Below are positions 7,902 through 14,032 of a DNA stretch of 14,032 nt, in pieces (position 1 is the stretch's first letter; the number at the start of each line of letters is the position of its first letter). Source of the stretch: Tannerellaceae bacterium (GTDB taxonomy: Bacteria > Bacteroidota > Bacteroidia > Bacteroidales > Tannerellaceae); assembly GCA_031279915.1 (NCBI GenBank), contig JAITHO010000007.1:1-14032 (forward strand), read 5' to 3'. The notes under the pieces were generated by a model. It was given only the letters and a program-made list of their open reading frames with translations. It was not told the DNA's origin and searched no databases. Made by a program: the position numbers and the translations under genes.

Positions 7902-7918
7902 TCCGGCTGAGAGCCGGA
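7902..7918 (-). promoter_or_regulatory. Leader hairpin in the 5' untranslated region of the lipoprotein operon
   Basis: TCCGGCT and AGCCGGA form a perfect 7-bp stem around a 3-nt loop. It lies in the presumed leader (about 180 nt from the 8002-8009 box to the ATG at 7816), with an otherwise A/T-rich surround. On the minus strand it is followed by a mixed AAGATTATTTTC stretch, so at most it is a weak terminator. An attenuator or mRNA-stability role is inference. Confidence 0.45.
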
Positions 7919-8001
7919 TTCTGATGGGTTTTTAGTGTAACTGTCTGTTTCTTGTTTGTTCTTAGTTTTTATTAATTAATGATTTATCGCTAACGATGAG
8001 G

Positions 8002-8009
8002 CAAAGGTA
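8002..8009 (-). promoter_or_regulatory. Candidate -7 promoter box (TACCTTTG) for the lipoprotein operon
   Basis: TACCTTTG on the minus strand matches the Bacteroidota TAnnTTTG consensus exactly. No TTG lies at the usual -33 distance; the best near-match there is TTAGG in CTTAGGC. A start near 7995 would give a leader of about 180 nt containing the hairpin at 7902-7918. The weak -33 element could mean an activator is needed. Confidence 0.5.
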
Positions 8010-8163
8010 TACGGCCATCCACTTGCCTAAGTTCACACTCAAGAACAAAATATTCATGATAACGAAAGTTAAAAATTAAACTTTTCACCAGGTAGTCCAA
8101 ACGAAAAATGAAAAGCCCGCACCCCTTTATCGGTTAAGAAAGTAAACTTGAATTTGTATCTAC

Positions 8164-8194
8164 GTATGTTAAGCCCGTGCGAAGGTATGTTAAG
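8164..8194. repeat. 10-bp direct repeat GTATGTTAAG, two copies 21 bp apart
   Basis: GTATGTTAAG occurs at 8164-8173 and 8185-8194. The 21-bp period is close to two helical turns, so both copies face the same side of the DNA. A partial copy (GTTAAG) lies at 8133-8138. This spacing fits binding sites for a dimeric regulator, upstream of the lipoprotein promoter box, but no regulator is known. Confidence 0.4.
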
Positions 8195-8237
8195 ATGGCG
8201 TTACGGTATTGGCCTGTTGCCTCTGCTCATTTTTTCA

Positions 8238-8319
8238 TTTGGTGGGAGGGAAATGAATCCCCTGTCATCAAATATTTATTTGGCGGGAGGGGAATGAATC
8301 CCCTGTCATCAAATAATTA
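8238..8319. repeat. 41-bp tandem duplication with internal palindrome
   Basis: Units 8238-8278 and 8279-8319 match at 38 of 41 positions (differences at unit positions 6, 14 and 38). The first bases of a third unit (TTTGG) begin at 8320. The second unit contains GGGGA-ATGAA-TCCCC, a perfect 5-bp stem, flanked by partly complementary ATTTG/CAAAT ends, so it can fold into an imperfect hairpin; in the first unit one stem base is changed. The near-identity suggests recent duplication. Confidence 0.85.
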
Positions 8320-8516
8320 TTTGGGCTTATCTGTTAAAAGCTTTTCACAATTGCTGATTAAAAGGGGCTTTCTCTGGAGCCGATTTGTTATCCGCCTGAC
8401 ATTGGATTGGCGCTGATTGCGAATCGGCGGGAGTGGGGGAGGAGGCTTGCATGGCCGTTTTGAATGGGGATGGCTGCCTTCGATTGGACTCAGGCGCCGG
8501 ATATACAAAAAATCCG

Positions 8517-8524
8517 TAAGTTTG
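8517..8524 (+). promoter_or_regulatory. Candidate -7 promoter box (TAAGTTTG) for the FAH-porU-porV-ispF operon
   Basis: TAAGTTTG matches TAnnTTTG and lies 51 bp before the FAH start codon, giving a leader of about 45 nt. No TTG stands at the expected -33 distance, so the call rests on one element and its position. Confidence 0.4.
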
Positions 8525-8575
8525 TAACTCAGATTTTCCTCTATACATTAATATATATACCACCGAATAGCAACA

Positions 8576-9193
8576 ATGAAAATCATAGCAACAGGAATGA
8601 ATTATGCTTCCCATAATAAGGAGATGCAACATGGCGAGGTTCCGGCGGCTCCGGTTCTGTTCATGAAGCCTGACACGGCTGTACTTAAAGATGGCAAACC
8701 TTTCTTCCTGCCTGGTTTTTCCAACGAAATACATTATGAGGTCGAGCTGGTTGTTCGGATTGACCGTCTTGGGAGAAATATTGAAGAGCGCTTTGCTCGT
8801 CGATATTATAATGAAGTAAGCGTAGGCATTGATTTCACGGCTCGCGACTTGCAGAGGCGCCTCCGAGCCGAAGGTATGCCATGGGAGATTAGCAAGGCTT
8901 TCGACGGCTCGGCTGCTTTGGGGAGCTTTTTTAGCTTGGATGAGCTGGGCGGCGAGGTGCAGGCTCTGCAATTTGAATTGCGGCTGAACGGGCAGATGGT
9001 GCAGCGGGCAACAACAGCCGATATGATCTTCTCCGTTGATCGCATTATATCGCATGCCAGCTCGTACTTCAGCTTGCGAACCGGCGATCTGTTTTACACG
9101 GGAACGCCTTCGGGGGTAGGCCCTGTGAAGCTTGGCGACAGGCTGGAGGCTTATTTGGAAGGGCGTAAGGCTTTGGATTTGTATGTTAGATGA
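8576..9193 (+). CDS. Fumarylacetoacetate hydrolase (FAH) family protein, YcgM/FAHD1-like
   Basis: The 205-residue protein is the single-domain form of the FAH superfamily, whose members act as acylpyruvate hydrolases, oxaloacetate decarboxylases or related C-C bond hydrolases using Mg2+ or Mn2+. The family fold is clear: GMNYASHNKEM near the start (7-17), PVLFMKP (26-32), the metal site HYEVELV with Glu55 and Glu57, GIDFTARDLQ with the third acidic ligand Asp86, and Lys107-Ala-Phe-Asp in the catalytic region. TGTPSGVGPVKLGDR (175-189) closes the site. Length and motifs are complete, and the start at 8576 needs no adjustment. The stop overlaps the porU start by 4 bp (ATGA), indicating translational coupling. 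From memory, an FAH-family gene precedes porU in P. gingivalis too. The substrate cannot be told from sequence, and no mechanistic link to secretion is known to me. Confidence 0.9.
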   Translation: MKIIATGMNYASHNKEMQHGEVPAAPVLFMKPDTAVLKDGKPFFLPGFSNEIHYEVELVVRIDRLGRNIEERFARRYYNEVSVGIDFTARDLQRRLRAEGMPWEISKAFDGSAALGSFFSLDELGGEVQALQFELRLNGQMVQRATTADMIFSVDRIISHASSYFSLRTGDLFYTGTPSGVGPVKLGDRLEAYLEGRKALDLYVR

Positions 9194-12100
9194 AGCTTGA
9201 GGCGGAAGATATGAAGGCTTGTGGCAGAATATTCGGGAAGCAGATGATGGCGATGGCGATCGCTCTTACGGCAATGTTGTCGCTGATGCAGTTGCAGGCG
9301 CAAACGAAATCAGAGGGCTATGCTGAGGTAGATCGCTCGGCGATGGCATCCGGCCTCTGGGTCAGGATTCAGATTTCGCAATCGGGGATCTATAAAATAA
9401 CTTACGACGAGATGCGCAAGATGGGATTTGATGATCCCGCAAAGGTGTCGGTGCACGGATATGGAGGCTGGCCCCTCAACGAGGATTTTTCGCAGCCAAT
9501 TGAGATTGATCTTCCTCCTGTTGGCATTTATCGCGGCGACAGCTATATTATCTTCTACGGAAAGGGCCCGATTCGATGGGAATACAACCCAACGTCCTAC
9601 TCCTTCGCCCACGTGAATAACCCTTATGCGACCTACGGATGCTACTTCCTGACCGATGCAACCGAGCCCCAGGACATGCAATCCTCCCCGCTAATGAATG
9701 CAGGGGCCGCTCTTACCATCTCCACCTACGACGAGTATCGCCTGCACGAAGAGGAACTTTTCTCGCCTAACGAATCCGGACGCGAGCTCTACGGCGAATC
9801 ATTTGCCGGCGGCGGCAGCCGAACCATATCCGCGCCGGCCTTCAATATACCAGGCGTAACCGACGAGGACGGGCTGGCAACCATGTCATTCATCGCCCGT
9901 CCCAGAAGCGCTCCTGGGACGGCCTCGCTCAGCATTGACGGGAAGGAACTCATCAGCTTTACCTTCCAGCCCGTATCGAACGAGGGCAATTACGTATACC
10001 TCAAAGCCCGCGAACGCTCGGAAACTTTCCCTTGGACTGGAAGCAAAACAGCAACGCCTGCCATCTCCGTTGCCTATAACAGAGGCGGCGACGAGAACGT
10101 TCACCTCAATTACATACGTCTGCAGCTTAAGCGCACTTTGGCTCAATATGGCGAGTATACTTTCTTCCGCAGCATAGCTTCGGCTAATAATATATCCCGC
10201 TTCGTATTGCGGCAGGCAACGGGCAATACTCTGGTTTTCGACATCACGGATGGGAATAATCCTTTGCTGATGGAAACAGAGCTCAGCGGCAGCGAGCTCA
10301 GCTTTGTTATCCCTGCCGGCAGCTTGAGGGAGTTCGTTGCCGTTGAGGTCGACAAGCCTCTGGGAGGATGGCAGCAGAGCCCGGGCGAGACTCCAAATCA
10401 GGATCTGCATGGGATGGGGCCTACGGATATGGTAATAATCGCCCAGCCGGCTCTCATTCCTCAGGCGGAGCGGCTTGCCGAACGGCATAGAGCCGACGGC
10501 CTCAGAGTATCCGTCATTGATCCCCAAAAAATCTATAACGAGTTCTCAAGCGGAACGCCCGACGCTACTGCCTACCGACGCCTCATGAAACGACTTTACG
10601 ACCGAGCAACAACCATTGAAGATCGCCCCAGATACCTCCTCCTCTTTGGCGACGGAGCTTATGACAACCGCAAGCTCACCGCAGCCTGGAAGCAAGTCAA
10701 TACGGCCAACATGCTCCTCACTTATCAATCCGTCAACTCCCTTGACCATTCCTCCTACGTTACCGACGATTACTTCGGAGCCCTTGACGACAGCCGCTTT
10801 ACGACCGGACCTCTGCGGCTTGGGATCGGGCGATTCCCCGTTCGCACCTTAAGCGAAGCCGTTACGGTTGTCGACAAAGTCTTGGCATATATGGATAACA
10901 AAGAAACGGGCGAATGGAAGAACCGCCTCTGTTTCGTTGCCGACGATGGCAGTGCCGGCGATGGATATAGCCTCATGCATGCCGATTCGGCAAACAATAT
11001 AGCCGACGCCTTGCGTGCAGCCCATCCGGAAGTTATCGTAAGCAAACTTTATTTCGACGCCTATAAGAAAACCGGATCGGCCTATCCCGACATCCGAGAT
11101 CAGATCCGCAAACAACTAAACGACGGACTGCTGGCCATTAACTATATGGGACACGGAGATACGGAGAAATGGAGTGATGAGAGCGTGCTCACCGCTCAAG
11201 ATATTGCACGATTTACGCACACACGGCTCCCCCTTTGGATTACGGCCACCTGCGACTTCACCCGATTTGACCACACTAAGTATACAGCCGGAGAAAATGT
11301 TTTCCTCCAGAAGAGCGGCGGAATCGCCATGCTGACAACCACCCGCGTGGTTTATGCCGCCGAAAACGCAAGCCTCAACAATCGCCTCGCACAGGAGCTC
11401 TTCCGCAGAGATGAGAACGGAAAGCCGCCAGCGCTCGGCGACGTTATGCGATTAACCAAGTCGGCGCTGAACGAAACCAATAAGTTCAACTTTATACTCA
11501 TAGGCGATCCGGCCATGCCGCTTGCTTATCCGGATAATAACATACGGGTTACGGCCATCAACGGCAATCCGGTTAGCCCATTCAATCCGGCTGCGTTCAG
11601 AGCTTTGGATAAGATAAGGGTGGAGGGAGAAATCACAGACAGCAATGGCAATCGCCTCTCCGACTTCAACGGCTCCATCAATGCAACAGTGTTCGACAGC
11701 CGGCAAACGCGCTCAACTTTAGACAACAACCGCACCGGCGAGCGACTCAGCTTCACCGATTATCCCAACCGCCTCTACGTTGGCAACGATCTGGTTCAAA
11801 GCGGAACGTTCTCCTTCTCCTTCACCGTTCCTAAGGACATCTCCTACTCTAACAACTATGGATTGATGAACCTTTATGCCGTGTCCGACCAGCATCGCGA
11901 AGCCAACGGCTCGTTCGACAACTTCACCGCCGGAGGCTCCTCCGAAATTCCCCCAGATGATACCGAAGGCCCGCAGATTCGCCTCCTTTACCTCAACGAT
12001 TCGACCTTCACAGAAGGCGGTACGGTTAACTCCACCCCGCTCTTCGTTGCCCGCATCTGGGACGAAACCGGCGTCAACATAGGAGGCGGAAGCATAGGCC

Positions 12101-12627
12101 ACGACCTCAGCCTCGCAATAGATAACAAACCGGCTACAACCTACACTCTCAACTCCTATTATCGGCTGATACCCGAATCCTCCGGCGAAGGCATAGTGCA
12201 GTTCTCGGTGCCCGAACTAACTCCCGGACTTCACACGGCCGAGTTCCGCGTGTGGGACGTGATGAACAATCCAACGCTCCATAGCTTCAGCTTCAACGTA
12301 TCGGCCAGCCTCAAGCCCTCCATCATCGCCATAACGGCTAGCCCTGTGCCGGCGCGCAGCTCCCTCCAATTCCGCATCGACCACAATATGCCCGAATCCA
12401 GTTTGAACCTGCGGATATCCGTGTACGATGTGAATGGGAAGTTGCAGTGGGCGATAGATAAAACTACAACATCAGCCCCAGGCGAGCCCATCATCCTCGA
12501 CTGGAACCTGGCCGACAGCAATAACCGCAGAATGCATCCCGGAGTATATATATATAAGGTAAGCCTGCGCACTGCCGCATCAGGAGAGAGCTCCAAGTCG
12601 AACAAATTGGTCATCCTGGCACAATAA
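9190..12627 (+). CDS. porU: Type IX secretion system sortase PorU (gingipain-like, peptidase family C25)
   Basis: PorU is the outer-surface cysteine peptidase of the T9SS attachment complex. It removes the C-terminal CTD signal from cargo and joins the cargo to anionic lipopolysaccharide. The 1145-residue length fits the family. A Sec signal peptide ends near MQLQAQ (about residue 37). A long beta-rich N-terminal region follows, then the C25 domain at about 413-770, opening with DMVIIAQP. The catalytic dyad is visible: His655 in NYMGHGD and Cys688 in TATCDFTRFD. The domain ends near FILIGDPAMPLAYP. Residues about 1055-1145 form a FlgD/CTD-like beta sandwich (LRISVYDVNGKLQW, PGVYIYKV). I keep the ATG at 9190 because of its ATGA overlap with the FAH gene. 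ATG 9211 (residue 8), preceded by GGCGGAAG, would give a shorter signal peptide and is a real alternative. porV follows after 53 bp. Confidence 0.95.
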   Translation: MKLEAEDMKACGRIFGKQMMAMAIALTAMLSLMQLQAQTKSEGYAEVDRSAMASGLWVRIQISQSGIYKITYDEMRKMGFDDPAKVSVHGYGGWPLNEDFSQPIEIDLPPVGIYRGDSYIIFYGKGPIRWEYNPTSYSFAHVNNPYATYGCYFLTDATEPQDMQSSPLMNAGAALTISTYDEYRLHEEELFSPNESGRELYGESFAGGGSRTISAPAFNIPGVTDEDGLATMSFIARPRSAPGTASLSIDGKELISFTFQPVSNEGNYVYLKARERSETFPWTGSKTATPAISVAYNRGGDENVHLNYIRLQLKRTLAQYGEYTFFRSIASANNISRFVLRQATGNTLVFDITDGNNPLLMETELSGSELSFVIPAGSLREFVAVEVDKPLGGWQQSPGETPNQDLHGMGPTDMVIIAQPALIPQAERLAERHRADGLRVSVIDPQKIYNEFSSGTPDATAYRRLMKRLYDRATTIEDRPRYLLLFGDGAYDNRKLTAAWKQVNTANMLLTYQSVNSLDHSSYVTDDYFGALDDSRFTTGPLRLGIGRFPVRTLSEAVTVVDKVLAYMDNKETGEWKNRLCFVADDGSAGDGYSLMHADSANNIADALRAAHPEVIVSKLYFDAYKKTGSAYPDIRDQIRKQLNDGLLAINYMGHGDTEKWSDESVLTAQDIARFTHTRLPLWITATCDFTRFDHTKYTAGENVFLQKSGGIAMLTTTRVVYAAENASLNNRLAQELFRRDENGKPPALGDVMRLTKSALNETNKFNFILIGDPAMPLAYPDNNIRVTAINGNPVSPFNPAAFRALDKIRVEGEITDSNGNRLSDFNGSINATVFDSRQTRSTLDNNRTGERLSFTDYPNRLYVGNDLVQSGTFSFSFTVPKDISYSNNYGLMNLYAVSDQHREANGSFDNFTAGGSSEIPPDDTEGPQIRLLYLNDSTFTEGGTVNSTPLFVARIWDETGVNIGGGSIGHDLSLAIDNKPATTYTLNSYYRLIPESSGEGIVQFSVPELTPGLHTAEFRVWDVMNNPTLHSFSFNVSASLKPSIIAITASPVPARSSLQFRIDHNMPESSLNLRISVYDVNGKLQWAIDKTTTSAPGEPIILDWNLADSNNRRMHPGVYIYKVSLRTAASGESSKSNKLVILAQ

Positions 12628-12680
12628 AACAGCCCGTTGCGGAGTTTATAGTATCACACGTATAAAGAAACAGAGATAAT

Positions 12681-13910
12681 ATGAAGCAAAATTCATCTAA
12701 GCATTCCACGCATATACACAAGCCCGAGCCGCAATCAGCTCGGGCAATTCTTATCCTTGCCGTCCTTCTCCTCCTTTCGCTTCGAATAGCAGCCCAGGGA
12801 GCAAAAGAATCGGAGGTCGGACGCTTTGCGGTTGTAAACACAGCCGTTCACTCCCTCGCCATAGCCCCCGATGCTCGCGGCGGCAGCATGGGCGACAACG
12901 GCGTGGCCAACGGATCAGACATCGCCTCACAATATTGGAACCCCGCCAAGTATGCCTTCAATTACAGCAAAGCAGGGGTCGGACTTTCCTACACTCCATG
13001 GCTACGCAGGCTCGTGAGCGACATCGCTCTGGCATATATCTCCGGATTCTACAAAATCGGGAACAACGACAACCAAGCCTTCGGAGCATCCCTGCGATAC
13101 TTCACACTGGGCGAAATCCCGCAGCAATCGTATGAAAGCGACGTGCCCTTCAACTGGCTTAACCCTTATGAAATGGCCCTCGACCTCAGTTACAGCCGCA
13201 AGCTTTCGGAGATGTACTCCATGGCCGTGGCCTTCCGCTATATCCGCTCTGACATGAGCGACCAAAGCGATGAGATGACTCCCGGAAACTCATTCGCAGC
13301 CGACGTTGCCGGGTATGTAGAGAAGTACGTAGTGCTCGGAAATTCCGAAAGCCTGTGGACCTTCGGCTATAACATCTCCAACATAGGCACGAAAATATCC
13401 TACGACGGAGGCGCCACCAACCAATTCATACCAACCACCCTCAGGCTCGGAACCGGTCTGCTTTATCCCCTTGACGAGTACAATCACGTTGGCGTATATC
13501 TCGACCTGAGCAAATACCTCGTGCCCAGCGTTCCCCTCCGCATGGGAAACACGCAGGAAGATCAGGACGACTACGATCGCCGCCGCGAAGAATACAACAA
13601 CATGTCGTTCATGACCGGTATTTTCCGCTCCTTCAACGACGGATTGAGCAACGAAGTACGCAAGATCAACATCTCGCTCGGCGCCGAGTATAGCTACAAC
13701 GACCAGTTTTTCCTTAGGGGAGGATATTATTATGAGAATCCCAATCAAGGCAACCGGCAGTTCTTCTCCTTCGGAGCCGGATTCCGCATGAGCGTGCTCC
13801 AGCTCGACGCCGCCTTCCTCATCAGCTCCGTACCCAACAATCCCCTCGACCAGACCCTGCGCGTATCCCTCTCGTTCGACATGGACGGCATCAAAAATCT
13901 TTTCAGATAA
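12681..13910 (+). CDS. porV: Type IX secretion system outer membrane protein PorV (LptO)
   Basis: PorV is a FadL-like outer-membrane beta-barrel that takes CTD cargo from the SprA translocon and delivers it to the PorU-PorQ-PorZ attachment complex. The product has 409 residues, near the family's usual size. A long polar n-region (about 20 residues) precedes the hydrophobic core ARAILILAVLLLLSLRIAAQ of the signal peptide. The mature part opens with the PorV-family block around VNTAVHSLAIAPDARGGSMGD, then SQYWNPAKYAF, and continues as alternating amphipathic strands rich in Tyr, Gly and Asn. No later Met could serve as a start before the conserved region. The stop codon touches the ispF start, so the two are probably translated from one message. 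Adjacency to porU makes the identification firm. Confidence 0.95.
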   Translation: MKQNSSKHSTHIHKPEPQSARAILILAVLLLLSLRIAAQGAKESEVGRFAVVNTAVHSLAIAPDARGGSMGDNGVANGSDIASQYWNPAKYAFNYSKAGVGLSYTPWLRRLVSDIALAYISGFYKIGNNDNQAFGASLRYFTLGEIPQQSYESDVPFNWLNPYEMALDLSYSRKLSEMYSMAVAFRYIRSDMSDQSDEMTPGNSFAADVAGYVEKYVVLGNSESLWTFGYNISNIGTKISYDGGATNQFIPTTLRLGTGLLYPLDEYNHVGVYLDLSKYLVPSVPLRMGNTQEDQDDYDRRREEYNNMSFMTGIFRSFNDGLSNEVRKINISLGAEYSYNDQFFLRGGYYYENPNQGNRQFFSFGAGFRMSVLQLDAAFLISSVPNNPLDQTLRVSLSFDMDGIKNLFR

Positions 13911-14032
13911 ATGAAGATCCGAACCGGATTGGGCTTCGATGCGCATGCCTTCAAGGCCGGTCGCGAGCTTTGGATAGGAGGCATACAGCTTGATTACTCC
14001 CGCGGGCTCGACGGACACAGCGATGCCGACGT
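13911..14032 (+). CDS. ispF: 2-C-methyl-D-erythritol 2,4-cyclodiphosphate synthase IspF, 3' truncated by window edge
   Basis: IspF cyclises CDP-methylerythritol 2-phosphate in the non-mevalonate (MEP) isoprenoid pathway. Only the first 40 residues are visible, but they carry the diagnostic N-terminus: GFDAHAF with the metal ligands Asp10 and His12, the [14 protein letters not shown] stretch, and the GHSDAD active-site segment at 35-40. The full protein is normally about 160 residues. The ATG follows the porV stop codon directly (TAA then ATG, no spacer), so translation is probably coupled to porV. The same porV-ispF order is, as I recall, present in P. gingivalis. A metabolic gene riding on a secretion operon looks like conserved gene order rather than shared function. 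Confidence 0.93.
   Translation, partial: MKIRTGLGFDAHAFKAGRELWIGGIQLDYSRGLDGHSDAD

Larger units (their letters stand above)
7817..8575. other. Divergent intergenic region between the lipoprotein operon and the porUV operon
   Basis: No convincing gene lies in these 759 bp. The only notable frames are a low-complexity plus frame at 8177-8416 that spans the 41-bp tandem repeat, and a minus frame antisense to the FAH gene. From left to right the region holds an A/T-rich leader of the lipoprotein operon with a hairpin (7902-7918), its TAnnTTTG box (8002-8009), a pair of 10-bp direct repeats (8164-8194), the 41-bp tandem duplication (8238-8319) and a candidate box for the plus-strand operon (8517-8524). 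The part at about 8340-8510 is G/C-richer and shows nothing I recognise; it could be decayed coding sequence. Confidence 0.6.

Noticed and set aside
8238..8319. CRISPR array
   Set aside because: Repeat units are directly contiguous with no unique spacers and there are only two of them; no cas genes are seen.
8177..8416. Plus-strand open frame of 79 codons in the divergent intergenic region
   Set aside because: It runs through the 41-bp tandem repeat, has no recognisable domain, and its composition is that of translated repeat sequence.
8345..9055. Long minus-strand open frame of 236 codons
   Set aside because: More than half lies antisense to the well-supported FAH gene and it has no family motifs.
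13290..14018. Minus-strand open frame of 242 codons at the right edge
   Set aside because: It is antisense to porV and ispF, both clearly identified.

Overview
The window looks like a chromosomal segment from a Bacteroidales bacterium (Bacteroidota), broadly Porphyromonas/Tannerella/Paludibacter-like. Four things point there: a type IX secretion (T9SS) pair porU-porV followed directly by ispF; two fimbrillin-like lipoproteins; A/T-rich leaders without strong Shine-Dalgarno sequences; and promoter boxes matching the Bacteroidota TAnnTTTG pattern. From memory, the order FAH-family hydrolase - porU - porV - ispF is the one found in Porphyromonas gingivalis (PG0025-PG0028). The genus cannot be fixed from the sequence alone.

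Layout. (1) 1-1098 (+): the 3' two-thirds of an AMP-forming acyl-CoA synthetase, cut by the window edge. It converges on a minus-strand block across an 82-bp palindromic element (1108-1189) that probably terminates both transcripts. (2) 3584-1243 (-): a CDF-family zinc/cation exporter with a His-rich N-terminus, then, 41 bp later, a secreted GH29 alpha-L-fucosidase. A good Bacteroidota promoter lies just upstream of the exporter (3618-3646). (3) 7816-3927 (-): two tandem paralogous lipoproteins. Each joins an N-terminal fimbrillin (Mfa-like) module to a C-terminal FGE-sulfatase/SUMF1-type (C-type-lectin-like) domain that lacks the known catalytic cysteine pair. The pair ends in a 3' region with three successive hairpins and a strong intrinsic terminator (3668-3704). 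(4) 7817-8575: a 759-bp divergent intergenic region with a TAnnTTTG box and leader hairpin for the lipoprotein pair, a 10-bp direct repeat spaced 21 bp, a 41-bp tandem duplication, and a candidate box for the plus-strand operon. (5) 8576-14032 (+): a tightly packed operon of an FAH-family enzyme, porU (4-bp overlap), porV (53-bp gap) and ispF (start codon abutting the porV stop, cut by the window edge).

How the genes may work together. PorU and PorV belong to the T9SS attachment stage: PorV is the outer-membrane shuttle for CTD-bearing cargo, and PorU is the gingipain-like sortase that removes the CTD signal and links cargo to lipopolysaccharide. The divergent lipoproteins probably sit on the cell surface, since both have acidic residues after the lipid cysteine, and they look like adhesin or ligand-binding proteins rather than enzymes. 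The fucosidase suggests use of host or plant fucosylated glycans.

The most unusual content is the tandem fimbrillin/FGE-domain fusion pair and its regulatory surroundings. No tRNA, rRNA, CRISPR array, transposase or reverse transcriptase was seen.
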